From Fen-671 sp963794745 (GTDB lineage: Bacteria; Actinomycetota; Acidimicrobiia; Acidimicrobiales; Palsa-688), in NCBI GenBank assembly GCA_963794745.1, contig CAWCEZ010000012.1, forward strand, positions 1-64,000: 64,000 bases of DNA, in the 5' to 3' direction. The notes under the pieces were generated by a model. The model was given only the letters and a program-made list of their open reading frames with translations, was not told the DNA's origin and made no database searches. The position numbers and the translations under genes are program-made. This document shows, one piece after another, positions 11,944 to 20,762 of this stretch. Each line of letters opens with the position of its first letter. Within the stretch, counting starts at the first letter, position 1.

Positions 11944-12371
11944 CCAAGGCGTTGGTCTCTTCGGGTGCCATCGTCATCTGCTCCGGCGGTGGGGGAATCC
12001 CTGTTACCCGCGGGGAGAGTGGGCTGTTGCCGGGCGCGGAGGCGGTCGTCGACACGGACCTGACCGCATCGCTGCTCGCCAGCGACCTCGGCGCCGACGC
12101 CCTGTTGATCCTCACCGATGTCGCCGATGCGGGGTTCGCGTCGGTACCACGACGGCACGCCCGATCGGACGGACCACGCCAGAAGCCTTGCGCTCAGGTG
12201 TTCCCACCTGGGTCGATGGGCCCTAAAGTCGAGGCCGCTAGCCGCTTTGTAGAAGCCACCGGCAAACCGGCGATGATCGGCAGCCTCGACGAGGCAGGCG
12301 ACCTGCTGAGCGGGGCACGCGGTACGATCATTGAGCCGTCCAGCCCGCCGCCAAAGAGCCAGAGGAGGTAG
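11930..12371 (+). pseudogene. arcC: Carbamate kinase remnant, 5' truncated and frameshifted
   Basis: Carbamate kinase transfers phosphate between carbamoyl phosphate and ADP. Recognisable pieces are the glycine-rich ALVSSGAIVICSGGGGIPV, VVDTDLTASLLASDLGADALLILTDV and the C-terminal FPPGSMGPKVEAASRFVEATGKPA...GTIIEP. The N-terminal half is absent. Between LTDV and FPPGSM, family-like pieces sit in three different frames (YHDGTP, then ARPIGRTTPEALRS, then FPPGSM), so at least two indels occur within about 60 bases. No start codon or ribosome site is present. It is a decayed gene and not expected to be functional. Confidence 0.8.
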
Positions 12372-12375
12372 AGGA

Positions 12376-12582
12376 GTGTCCATCGTGCACGTGGAGAGGA
12401 TCACATGTGACAACCCTGAGTGCGTGGAATATGTGGACGAGCTGATCCGTGAGCAGCCCGGGAAGTTCGAGTTGCAAGAGTATGTGCGCGCACAGCTCTC
12501 GCTGCAGGGGTGGACCTCCAAGGATGGGCTCGATTTCTGTCCGTCACATCCCGCCGACCTCACGATCTCGTCGTCGTTCTGA
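12376..12582 (+). CDS. Small cysteine-containing protein of unknown function
   Basis: A 68-residue product starting at GTG 12376, chosen because AGGAGG sits just upstream (12363-12368). It begins VSIVHVERITCDNPECVEYVD and has a Cys-x4-Cys pair near the N-terminus and a third Cys near the C-terminus (DFCPSHPADL). These residues could bind a metal or form a disulfide. No family is recognised. It lies 29 bases upstream of rpiA on the same strand and may share its transcript. Confidence 0.65.
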   Translation: MSIVHVERITCDNPECVEYVDELIREQPGKFELQEYVRAQLSLQGWTSKDGLDFCPSHPADLTISSSF

Positions 12583-12611
12583 CGCCGTCTGCGTTAGCCT
12601 CTGTTGCTTGT

Positions 12612-13292
12612 ATGGGGAACGACAGTGAACCGGTCCCAGCCACAACGCGCGAGGCCGAGAAGGCCATCGCGGCGCAGGCGGCAGCGGAGCTGATAGAGGA
12701 GGGAATGCTCGTCGGGCTCGGGACGGGGACGACGGTGGCGTACCTGCTGCCGGCTCTCGCCTCCCGAAAGTTGTCTGTTCGTTGCGTGGCGACCTCGCCC
12801 CGGACGCAGGAGCTGGCCACGAGCCTTGGCTTGGATGTGGAGCCGTTCACCATGGACCGGCTCGATATCGCTATTGACGGCGCGGACCAGATAAACCCCG
12901 ACGGCTGGTTGGTGAAAGGAGGCGGAGGCGCCCACACCCGGGAGAAAGTTGTGGCCATCACGGCGGAGCGGTTCGTGGTGATCGCCGATTCGACGAAGAT
13001 GGTGCCGGCGGTACATGCCCCCGTCCCGTTGGAGCTGATTGCCTTCGGCTTCGAATCGACCTTGGCACGGCTCGGTAGCGCACGACGTCGGGATTTCCCG
13101 CCAAGTCCTAACGGCGGGATAATCGCCGATCTCTTCGGCGAAGTCGGAGATCCAGCCACACTTGCTGCGATGTTGGAGGCGACGCCTGGTGTGATGTCGC
13201 ACGGCTTGTTCCCCCCCGAAATGGTTTCCACCATCCTCGTGGGGCGCGAGGGTTCGGTTCAGCGGACCGACTACCCGCACGTGACGAGCTAG
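12612..13292 (+). CDS. rpiA: Ribose-5-phosphate isomerase A
   Basis: Interconverts ribose 5-phosphate and ribulose 5-phosphate in the pentose phosphate pathway. The 226-residue product shows the phosphate-binding GLGTGTT (residues 35-41), IAIDGADQI and the catalytic KGGGGAHTREKVV with Glu111. It ends with the usual ILVGREGSVQ region. The ATG at 12612 was chosen because homology starts just after it, although the frame is open from 12510. Other pentose phosphate genes (pgl, zwf) lie 2 kb away on the opposite strand. Its end overlaps the convergent HAD gene by four bases. Confidence 0.95.
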   Translation: MGNDSEPVPATTREAEKAIAAQAAAELIEEGMLVGLGTGTTVAYLLPALASRKLSVRCVATSPRTQELATSLGLDVEPFTMDRLDIAIDGADQINPDGWLVKGGGGAHTREKVVAITAERFVVIADSTKMVPAVHAPVPLELIAFGFESTLARLGSARRRDFPPSPNGGIIADLFGEVGDPATLAAMLEATPGVMSHGLFPPEMVSTILVGREGSVQRTDYPHVTS

Positions 13293-14125
13293 CCGGACGC
13301 CTTCGTGGCCTGGGCCTGGCTCGGTAGCACGAACCGCTCGACCGCCTTCGCGAAACCCTCGTTCTCGTTCGTGTCCGTGACCCGGCGTGCGGCTCGTTGT
13401 ACCTGAGAGTCGGCATTGCCCATCGCGATGCTGAGCCCTGAGTGGGCGAACATCAGCACGTCGTTGGGCATGTCGCCGATTGTGGCAATTTCATCGGTCG
13501 AAAGCTCATATTTCTGGGCAAGGTACTTGGCCACCTCTCCCTTGTTGGCTTGAGGATGGGTCACGTCGAGGTAATACGGTTGCGACGCGGCCGCTGTCAC
13601 GTGGTCCCCGAAGCGCTCGTGTGCTGCCGCCGAAGCCTTGGACACAGCGTCGTGGTCGTCGCTCACTCCCACGATCTTCGCGACGTTATCGGTAAGGCTG
13701 TTCACGCTGCTCATGACCTTAGGTTCGAACTTCACGGTCCAGGCTTCGCGCTCGACATGGGGCCCCTTCAGGTCAGGGACGTACCAATCGGCACCGCGGT
13801 AAATCCACACGCTCAAGTCGAACGAGGTCATGAGGTTTGCGATGGGGACGACCAGCTCCTCGGGGAGGACGCGCTGTTCGATCACGTTCATATCGCGGTC
13901 GACCAGAAGACCTCCGTTGAAGGCGGCAATGGGCGTTTGCAGGTCGAGGGGCTCGATGAGCATAGCCATCCCCCGGGGAGGGCGCCCGCTGGTGATCGCG
14001 AAACGGATGCCCGCTCTATCGAGGCTGTGCACGGCCGCGACCGCTCTGTCAGTAAGAACCTTTTCCTGTGTCACCAGAGTGCCGTCGACATCGGCGAGCA
14101 TTAAGCGGATCGGCGGCTGTGTCAT
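13289..14125 (-). CDS. Cof-type HAD-IIB hydrolase
   Basis: A predicted sugar-phosphate or related phosphatase. The catalytic motif I is LMLADVDGTLV with Asp12 and Asp14, motif II is AITSGRPPRG, and motif IV is ATIGDMPNDVLMFAHSGLSIAMGNA near residue 215. The cap region between them is of the Cof/IIB type. Length 278 is typical. It faces rpiA tail to tail and precedes zwf-pgl on the same strand. The substrate cannot be told from sequence. Confidence 0.9.
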   Translation of the reverse strand: MTQPPIRLMLADVDGTLVTQEKVLTDRAVAAVHSLDRAGIRFAITSGRPPRGMAMLIEPLDLQTPIAAFNGGLLVDRDMNVIEQRVLPEELVVPIANLMTSFDLSVWIYRGADWYVPDLKGPHVEREAWTVKFEPKVMSSVNSLTDNVAKIVGVSDDHDAVSKASAAAHERFGDHVTAAASQPYYLDVTHPQANKGEVAKYLAQKYELSTDEIATIGDMPNDVLMFAHSGLSIAMGNADSQVQRAARRVTDTNENEGFAKAVERFVLPSQAQATKASG

Positions 14126-14190
14126 AGCGGCATACTGCTTGTAGGTGCCATATCAGTTTTCCTCCGGTAAGTACCAGCGGTGAGGCGCGA

Positions 14191-15635
14191 CTAGTTTGGC
14201 GATGGTCGGAGGGCCCAGGACCCGGGCTCGTACGGCTCTACGGCGGGAGGGTGTTCTAATAGTGGAGTAGAAATCTCCCACAGGCGCTCTACCTGGCCAG
14301 CGCTGGTGAACAGCGATTGGTCGCCCAACATGGCGTCCAGGATGAGACGCTCGTACCCCTCGAGCCCGTTCTTGGCGGAGAAGGAATCCTCGTACCGGAA
14401 GACCATTCGCGCTTCGCCGAGGGTCATTTCAGCGCCCGGCACCTTCGCCAAGAAATGCGCCGATATCGAGCCCGGGTCACTGAAGTCGATGTTGATCTCG
14501 TTCGCTCGGCCGGGCGACTTCGAGCGAGAACGCAACGGGAACATGCGAAGTACCGGTTCCCGGAACCCGAGGGTCACGACTTGGCGCCCCTCATTGAGGG
14601 ACTTACCAGTGCGCAGGTAGAACGGGACCCCGGCCCAACGCCAGTTATCGATCTCTGCCCGCAGGGCCACAAATGTCTCTGTCTCTGAGCCAGGCGTGAC
14701 CCCTGTTTCCGAGCGGTAACCCGTGTATTGGCCTCGCACCACGTGACGGACGTCGATTGGCATCAAAGCGTCGAAGACCTTTTGGCGCTCGTCGCCAAGT
14801 GCTTTGGCCGACAGGCTGGTCGGGGGCTCCATGGCGATGAAGCCGAGGACCTGGAAGAGGTGGGTGACCACCATGTCACGAAAGGCCCCCGTGCCTTCGT
14901 AAAAGGCGGCGCGCCCTTCGATCGACAGCTTCTCGGGGACATCGATCTGCACGTACTCGATGTGCTCCCGGTCCCACACCGGCTCGAAAAGACCGTTGGC
15001 GAAGCGAAAGGCCAAGATGTTATCGACAGACTCCTTCCCCAGGAAGTGGTCGATCCGGAAGATCCGCGACTCGTCGAACACTCTGTGGACCGAGTCGTTC
15101 AGAGCCCGGGCCGAGGCCAGGTCGGTGCCGAAAGGCTTCTCGATAATCACCGCGAGCCCTCCGCCAAGCCAGATGCGCCGAGCATCTCCACTACGGGGCG
15201 GAAAGCCACCGGCGGCACGGCAAGGTGGAACAACCGCTGCGGGTTAGGTCCGACGTGTTTGTCGGCCGCCTGCACGGCCGCGACCAGGGGAGAGGGGTCG
15301 TCGGGCCCGGCAACGGCAAATGACAAGTTGTCCTCGAAGTCACGCCACGCCTTTCCGGCAGGCTTCGTTTTCCCGAACTGGGCGACGGCGTCCCGGGCAT
15401 GTTCCTTGAAATCGTCATCCGAAGCGACCCCAGGGGGCGGAGAGGTGCCGACAATGCGGTACCGCTGCGGGAGCAGGCCAGCGACTGCTAGGTGGAACAG
15501 CCCCGGGAGCAGCTTGCGCTTGGCAAGGTCACCTGTCGCGCCGAACAGCACGATCACGTGGTCGGGGGGACGGATTGGGCCGCGGGGTGCCGAGCTGGCG
15601 TGGGGCAGGTTCGAAGCTCCGGGCCCGGTGGTCAT
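14191..15635 (-). CDS. zwf: Glucose-6-phosphate dehydrogenase, one-base frameshift
   Basis: Oxidises glucose 6-phosphate to 6-phosphogluconolactone with NADP. The 5' piece (15635-15147) holds the coenzyme fold with VIVLFGATGDLAKRKLLPGLF. The 3' piece (15150-14191) opens with IIEKPFGTDLASA and contains the active-site RIDHFLGKESV and the substrate-binding region FYLRTGKSL. At 15147-15152 the sequence reads TCGCGGTGATTATC. One missing G (CGG GTG ATT) would give GSRVIIEKPFG, exactly the family sequence. The joined product of about 481 residues is normal length. Its ATG overlaps the pgl stop as ATGA, so the two are translationally coupled. Confidence 0.92.
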
Positions 15636-16315
15636 GGCCGCGTCCCGCCCTCTACTGCCGGGGCCGCGGGCTCGTCCGCGAGGATCACGGAATGTCTGGC
15701 CTCCACGAGCCCGGCTGGGATCGACCGGTCACCGGCCAGCAGCCGGGCCAGCGGTTGACGCTTGTCCGCACCGCTTACCAGCCAGAGGACCTCCTCCGCA
15801 CGAGCTAGTGCGGGGTATGTGAGCGTCATGCGCTTGTGCCCCTGGTAGGGCTGGGTAATCGCGACCAGTCGGTCGGTCACCTTCAGCACAGGGTCGCCGG
15901 GTACCAGTGAGGCCGTGTGCCCGTCGGGACCGAGACCGAGGTGCACCAAGTCGAAGTGTTCTGGAAGCCGCTCGGCATAGGCCGCCGCCGCCGCCTCTAG
16001 GTCTGGGCTGTCCACCGGCATTGCGACCACTTCAGGTTCCGCGTTCCCGAGGCTCTCGCGCAGGTGCGTGAGGTTGCGGTCGGGGTCTCCCTCGGGAGCG
16101 ACCCGCTCGTCGACCTGGAAAATCTGAACAGAAACCCACGGGACCTCATGTCCCGCAAGCTCGGCGAACATAGCCCACGGTGTCTTTCCGCCACTGACGG
16201 CGAAAGTGAAGCGTCCGTGATCGGCCACGGAGGTGCGCGCCAGATCGGCCACGAACTCTGCAGCCCGGGCGGCGAGCGTGGCCGCGTCGGGCACCGTCAC
16301 GAGTTGAATTTCCAT
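15632..16315 (-). CDS. pgl: 6-phosphogluconolactonase
   Basis: Hydrolyses 6-phosphogluconolactone, the product of the downstream zwf enzyme. The start at 16315 (MEIQLVTVPDAATL) has a strong GAAGGAGG site just upstream, so the longer open frame to 16486 is not used. Family motifs are FAVSGGKTPWAMFAEL, FQVDERVAPEGDPDRN and HLGLGPDGHTASLVPG. It has 227 residues. The stop overlaps the zwf start. Confidence 0.94.
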   Translation of the reverse strand: MEIQLVTVPDAATLAARAAEFVADLARTSVADHGRFTFAVSGGKTPWAMFAELAGHEVPWVSVQIFQVDERVAPEGDPDRNLTHLRESLGNAEPEVVAMPVDSPDLEAAAAAYAERLPEHFDLVHLGLGPDGHTASLVPGDPVLKVTDRLVAITQPYQGHKRMTLTYPALARAEEVLWLVSGADKRQPLARLLAGDRSIPAGLVEARHSVILADEPAAPAVEGGTRP

Positions 16316-16328
16316 CGCTAAGCCTCCT

Positions 16329-16355
16329 TCTCGACCTCGACCTCGACCTCGACGC
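16329..16355. repeat. Hexanucleotide tandem repeat between divergent genes
   Basis: Four copies of a CTCGAC unit lie in the 120-base gap between pgl and the LLM oxidoreductase gene. No function is evident; slippage at this site could alter promoter spacing. Confidence 0.6.
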
Positions 16356-16435
16356 CGAACTCCGAGCACTACTTCGTCAACGTGCCGTGAAGGCACCCTA
16401 ACAAGAGAAACGCACTCCGATATGTTGGCCTGGTA

Positions 16436-17456
16436 ATGAAGCGCATTGGGTTTTTGTCCTTCGGCCACTGGACGTCCTCGTCGCACTCGCAGGCCCGCTC
16501 AGCGTCCGATGTCCTGCTGCAGTCCATCGATCTCGCGGTCGCCGCTGAGGAGGTTGGCGCCGATGGGGCGTACTTCAGGGTCCACCACTTCGCGAATCAA
16601 CTTTCGTCGCCGTTCCCATTGCTTGCGGCAGTCGGTGCACGGACCAGCACGATCGAGATCGGGACCGCCGTGATCGACATGCGCTACGAAAACCCTCTCT
16701 ACATGGCCGAGGATGCCGGTTCTGCCGATCTCATCTCGGGCGGGCGGCTGCAGCTAGGCATAAGCCGTGGCTCGCCTGAGCAGGTCATCGACGGCTACCG
16801 GTACTTCGGCTACGCCCCAGCCGAGGGCACGACTTCAGCCGACATGGCTCGCGAGCACACGCGGGTCTTCCTGGATGTGCTCAAGGGCGATGGGTTCGCA
16901 GAGCCGAACCCTCGACCGATGTTCCCGAACCCGCCAGGGCTGCTTCGCGTGGAGCCTCATTCCGAAGGCTTGCGCGCCCGGATTCTGGTGGGGCGCCGGT
17001 ACCCGTCAGACAGCAGAGTGGGCCGCCGAGCAGGAGATGAACCTGATGAGCTCGACCCTTCTCACCGAGGACACAGGTGTGCCGTTCCATCAGCTCCAGG
17101 CTGAGCAGATCGAGCGGTTCCGCAAGTCCTGGGCCGCCGCCGGCCATGCCCGTGAGCCCCGCGTCTCGGTGAGCCGCAGTATTTTCCCGATCGTCAACGA
17201 CCTCGACCGTGCCTACTTCGGCCGGGAAAGCAACTCGCAGGACCAGGTCGGGTTTATCGACGGTGGCAAGGCCCGCTTCGGCAAGACCTACGCCGGGGAA
17301 CCTGAGCAGCTAGTGAAGGAACTGGCGACCGACGAGGCAATCGCCGCCGCCGACACTCTGCTGCTGACTATCCCCAATCAGCTCGGTGTCGACTACTGCG
17401 CCCACGTGCTCGACTCGCTGGTGAAATACGTCGCACCGGAGCTTGGCTGGCGCTGA
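16436..17456 (+). CDS. LLM-class flavin-dependent monooxygenase, frameshifted
   Basis: Luciferase-like TIM-barrel flavin oxidoreductase; substrate unknown. The first frame (16436 to about 16985) starts MKRIGFLSFGHWTSS and carries GADGAYFRVHHFA, EIGTAVIDMRYENPLYMAED and LQLGISRGSPEQV. The second frame, from about 16986, continues WWGAGTRQTAEWAAEQEMNLMSSTL and runs to YVAPELGWR. At 16981-16990 one extra base (GATTCTGG where GATTTGG or similar is expected) separates them. With it removed the product is about 340 residues, normal for the family. It is divergent from pgl. Confidence 0.85.
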
Positions 17457-17586
17457 CGAGCCGCAAGTTGCCGCCCTTCAATCGACGCGTAGCATTTCCG
17501 GAAGTTCCGCAGAGGTAATTGACCCGTCGCGTGGGTTTACAATGGGCCGGGCCTTCCTCGGATGGCGAGGGCTCGGGAGGACCTTG

Positions 17587-18153
17587 ATGCCAGTTAGCCC
17601 GAAGTTTGCTAAGTGCCGTAGGCCGCGCTCGTTGGTCGCGCTCATTGCCGCAATGGCGGCGGCTGTTCTGCCCGCTCTCAGCGTGCCTTCTGCAACGGCA
17701 AGCTCTTACCATTCCTCGGGTTCGTTTACCTTTGGCGGCGCCATCTCCGGCACCTTGCGGGTCCCGCCATCGGACAACTACGGAGGTCTCCCCGGGTGCG
17801 CGATTAGTGGGATCGACGGTTCGCCGCCGCACCGGGGCGGCGACGACATCGTCACTTGGGACAACGTCAAGCTGAGGGCCGATGGAAAGCAGCAGACAAT
17901 CGCGTTCGTTGAACTGAGCATCGATGTGCCCCAGTTCGGCCGCTCCTACACCATGGTGCCGAGCTCCTCTTCAGCTCATGCTGGTGTGTCGTTCACAATT
18001 CCTGCTGATTACGAGGGTAGGTCCGGTAATGCCACCACGTCCTTGGGAGGTAAATCCGGCTCCATCAAGGGGACGCTTTCGGTCCCCCCTGGCCAACACG
18101 GGGTAGTCACGATCAAAGGTTCCTGGGCCGGCTGCGCCAAAGTCAGCATCTAG
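17587..18153 (+). CDS. Small secreted protein of unknown function
   Basis: A 188-residue product starting at ATG 17587, supported by GGGAGGAC about 8 bases upstream. It has a basic N-terminus, a hydrophobic core and an ALSVPSATASS signal-peptidase-like site near residue 40. The mature part is Gly/Ser-rich and beta-like, with two cysteines (LPGCAISG and WAGCAKVSI at the very end) that may form a disulfide. Similar small exported beta proteins occur in actinobacteria, but I do not recognise a named family. Confidence 0.7.
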   Translation: MPVSPKFAKCRRPRSLVALIAAMAAAVLPALSVPSATASSYHSSGSFTFGGAISGTLRVPPSDNYGGLPGCAISGIDGSPPHRGGDDIVTWDNVKLRADGKQQTIAFVELSIDVPQFGRSYTMVPSSSSAHAGVSFTIPADYEGRSGNATTSLGGKSGSIKGTLSVPPGQHGVVTIKGSWAGCAKVSI

Positions 18154-18336
18154 GCAGCTCTTTGTGCTCGATTGCTGGGCCGCTCCCGCAGCCAGCGAGT
18201 ACCAGAGCTAGGCGGCGCCACTCGGCGCCATGCGGGCAAACGCGTGCCTGAGCTGGCCCCGTATGATCAAACGTGAGCATGCCGCTCTGGTTGCCCCATA
18301 TCAATGACGAGGGGCAGGACACCCTAGGAGACCCAC

Positions 18337-18611
18337 ATGGCAGAAACGCCAAAGCTGGACTCGCATCATCAGGCCACGGTGCAAAAAATTCTCAGCCATC
18401 CGACCAGCCACAACATTGAGTGGCATGACGTGATTTCCCTTCTCGGGCAGGTCGGCTCGGTCATTGAGGAGAGCGACGGGGTCTACAAGGTGACGATCGG
18501 CGCGAGACAGAGACGTTCCGTACCCCGCGGTCTGGCGATATTGACGACCAGCAGGTAGTCGACCTGCGGCGGATGCTCAAGGGTGTAGGGATTTCCGCTG
18601 GAGAGCTTTGA
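18337..18611 (+). CDS. Conserved small protein, possibly HicA-like, frameshifted
   Basis: The product begins MAETPKLDSHHQATVQKILSH and continues IEWHDVISLLGQVGSVIEESDGVYKVTIG. After this the frame is lost near 18502. One added base gives ETETFRTPRSGDIDDQQVVDLRRMLKGVGISAGEL, ending at a TGA at 18609-18611. Without correction it stops at 18558. The alpha-beta-beta-beta-alpha order resembles the small HicA-type RNA-binding fold, but the catalytic histidine context is not clear. It is best called a conserved hypothetical. No antitoxin partner is adjacent. Confidence 0.6.
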
Positions 18612-18620
18612 GCTAACAGT

Positions 18621-19169
18621 TCAAGCGTGCGGCACCAAACGAGCGCCCTTGGTGTCGAGTGGTTCGAGGAGCCGGTGCGGGCGTTGCAACGCAATCGTGA
18701 CCGGGTCCGTCACTTCGGTTTGCTTGGGCAAGCCCGGGCCTGGCGAAATGACGAGGTCCTTGACCTCGATGACGGCATTGCACGTCTGGCAAAGGTCTCG
18801 TTGGTCGACCTCGGTCCCGCACGTGGCGTGGCGGAACAGACGGCGCGGCCCCGCCGGGGCGTAATGGTCGTCTCCCCACCACGTCAGGCAGCGCACAGCC
18901 GGCCATAGCTGGGTACCTTTGCCAGTCAGGGAGTATTCGTCATAGCTCCCAGGTCCCGGCACTCGCTCGAGCACACCGGCGGAAACGAGAGCGCCGAGCC
19001 GGTCGGCCAGCACGGCGCGGGGGATTTTTAGGTGGGCGAGGAAATCACTGAAGCGCCGGACGCCATAGAACGCGTCGCGCAAAATGAGCAGCGTCCATCG
19101 CTCGCCGACGACCTCAAGGGCTCGCGCTAGCGAGCACGCCTGTTGCGTGTAGTCCCGAGGGAGCGCCAT
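18621..19169 (-). CDS. HxlR-family transcriptional regulator
   Basis: Winged-helix regulator with the HxlR signature: CSLARALEVVGERWTLLILRDAFYGVRRFSDFLAHLKIPRAVLADRL at residues 12-58. Cys12 is the usual redox- or ligand-sensitive cysteine position. A C-terminal extension contains a Cys-x2-Cys-type pair (RHATCGTEVDQRDLCQTCNAV) that could bind metal. It is divergent from the MFS exporter and probably controls it. Confidence 0.93.
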   Translation of the reverse strand: MALPRDYTQQACSLARALEVVGERWTLLILRDAFYGVRRFSDFLAHLKIPRAVLADRLGALVSAGVLERVPGPGSYDEYSLTGKGTQLWPAVRCLTWWGDDHYAPAGPRRLFRHATCGTEVDQRDLCQTCNAVIEVKDLVISPGPGLPKQTEVTDPVTIALQRPHRLLEPLDTKGARLVPHA

Positions 19170-19191
19170 ACCTCCATCTTCTCACATTCCT

Positions 19192-19206
19192 GTTCAATCA
19201 GTGAAC
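19192..19206. promoter_or_regulatory. Inverted repeat, candidate HxlR operator
   Basis: GTTCA-ATCAG-TGAAC is a perfect 5-bp-arm inverted repeat in the 86-base divergent gap between the HxlR gene and the MFS gene. A related half-site, ATTGAACC, lies at 19237-19244. The assignment is inferred from position and symmetry. Confidence 0.5.
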
Positions 19207-19255
19207 CACCTCTGCTACAGTGCGAGTTGTTCGGTCATTGAACCAGGAGAGCCCC

Positions 19256-20692
19256 ATGCCTGCCTCCCAAGAGTCGATAGCAGTGAGAACCCAGAGCGCA
19301 GCGACAGGCCACCCGCGACGCTGGGTAGTGCTCGGCGTGCTCTGCGCCGTCGCCTTCATGGCCCAGCTTGACCTGTTCATCGTCAACGTGGCCCTCCCCG
19401 CCATCGGGCGTTCGTTCCCTGGTCAGGGCCTCGGCAAGTTGTCGTGGGTGCTCAACGCCTACGCGATCGTCTTTGCCGCGTGCCTCGTCCCAGCCGGCCG
19501 GCTGGCCGACCACTTGGGCCGCAAGCGATGCCTTCTTGCCGGCGTCGCGCTCTTCACGCTGGCATCGGCCCTCTGTGCGGGGGCGCCCGACCTCACGATG
19601 CTCGTCGGTGCCCGCGCGGTCCAGGCCGTCGGGGCAGCCATGATTGTCCCAACCTCGCTCGGCCTGTTGCTCCCGGCTTTCGCCCAACCTCAGCACGGTA
19701 TGGTCGTCGGTATCTGGGCCGGCGTCGCAGCGATCGCCGGCTCCTCCGGCCCTCCGCTCGGTGGCCTGCTCGTCGAGGCCAGCTGGAGGTGGGTGTTCCT
19801 GGTGAACGTCCCCATTGGGTTAGCAACTCTTGTTTTGGGTAGAGCGATTTTGCCCGAAGTGCGCGCCCACCCTGACGCCAAGCTGCCAGACATGGTGGCG
19901 GCAATTTCAGTACTTCTGTCCATCACGTTGTTGACCTTGGCCACGGTCGAGGGTTCAACCTGGGGATGGACGAGCCAAAAAGAGGGTCTTCTGGTGGCGG
20001 GTTTCGTCGTCACCCTGTGGTTCACAGTGCGGCGCATCTTCGGGCAGCCCATACCCCTCGTCGAACCGGCACTTTTCCGTAGCCGCCCGTTCGCTGCCGC
20101 GACTGTCGCACTTTTGCTCTTTTTCATGGGCTTCGCCGCGTGGCTTCTTGGGACGGTCTTGTTCTTCGAGAACGCCTGGCACTATTCGGCTCTCCGAGCT
20201 GGCCTGGCGATCACTCCCGGCCCCGTTGTTGCGGCTGCGTTTGCCCTCAACAGCGGTAGGCTCTCGGCGATTTTTAGCCGGCGCATCTTGGCGATCGTGG
20301 GCCCGTTGTTGTTCGCCGCGGCGTCGGTTTTCTGGTTGGTCGCAGCGACGGCACATACGAACTACCTGAGCGCCTTTCTACCGGGGCTACTGCTCGGCGG
20401 CGCCAGCGCTGGGCTCACCCAGGCACCCCTTTTCGCTGCCACCAGCACGCTTCCACCGGACCGGGCTACCACTGGGAGCGGCGTCCTAAGCATGGCCCGC
20501 CAGGTCGGCAGCGCCCTCGGCGTCGCCATCGTCATCGCCCTCTACTCCTCGAGCGCCCCACACCTGTTGGCGTCCTTTCGGAGGGGCTCGATCTTCATGG
20601 CGACGGTCGCCGTTCTCGCCGCAGCAGTGAGCCTGGTCGTGCGCGACCAACCGACGAGCCGGGATGCGCCTGGCGTTGAGGCGAACGGCTGA
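19256..20692 (+). CDS. MFS drug-efflux transporter (DHA2/EmrB-QacA type)
   Basis: A 478-residue inner-membrane exporter with about 14 hydrophobic segments. Motif A-like GRLADHLGRKRCLLAG follows TM2, and motif C-like GPPLGGLLVEASWRWVFLVNVPIG lies in the TM5/TM6 area. Proton-driven efflux of drugs or other small molecules is the family role. The ATG at 19256 has CAGGAGA 5 bases upstream, so it is preferred to the GTG at 19220. It is divergent from the HxlR regulator. Confidence 0.9.
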   Translation: MPASQESIAVRTQSAATGHPRRWVVLGVLCAVAFMAQLDLFIVNVALPAIGRSFPGQGLGKLSWVLNAYAIVFAACLVPAGRLADHLGRKRCLLAGVALFTLASALCAGAPDLTMLVGARAVQAVGAAMIVPTSLGLLLPAFAQPQHGMVVGIWAGVAAIAGSSGPPLGGLLVEASWRWVFLVNVPIGLATLVLGRAILPEVRAHPDAKLPDMVAAISVLLSITLLTLATVEGSTWGWTSQKEGLLVAGFVVTLWFTVRRIFGQPIPLVEPALFRSRPFAAATVALLLFFMGFAAWLLGTVLFFENAWHYSALRAGLAITPGPVVAAAFALNSGRLSAIFSRRILAIVGPLLFAAASVFWLVAATAHTNYLSAFLPGLLLGGASAGLTQAPLFAATSTLPPDRATTGSGVLSMARQVGSALGVAIVIALYSSSAPHLLASFRRGSIFMATVAVLAAAVSLVVRDQPTSRDAPGVEANG

Positions 20693-20762
20693 AGTCTGCA
20701 ACTACGCGGCCTTGTGCTTGAGGAGTTCCCCGCCGGCTCCGACATTGCATAGTGTGGCATCG

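Noticed and set aside
11900..12000. Insertion sequence at the truncated-gene junction
   Set aside because: No transposase fragment, terminal inverted repeat or target duplication could be seen around 11940.
11944..12563. N-terminal extension of the LuxR frame
   Set aside because: It lies antisense to carbamate kinase and the small Cys protein and lacks LuxR or TPR features, so the regulator is treated as truncated.
15147..15150. Two-gene, translationally coupled glucose-6-phosphate dehydrogenase
   Set aside because: The cut falls between coenzyme fold and active site with no known split form; one base restores the family sequence.
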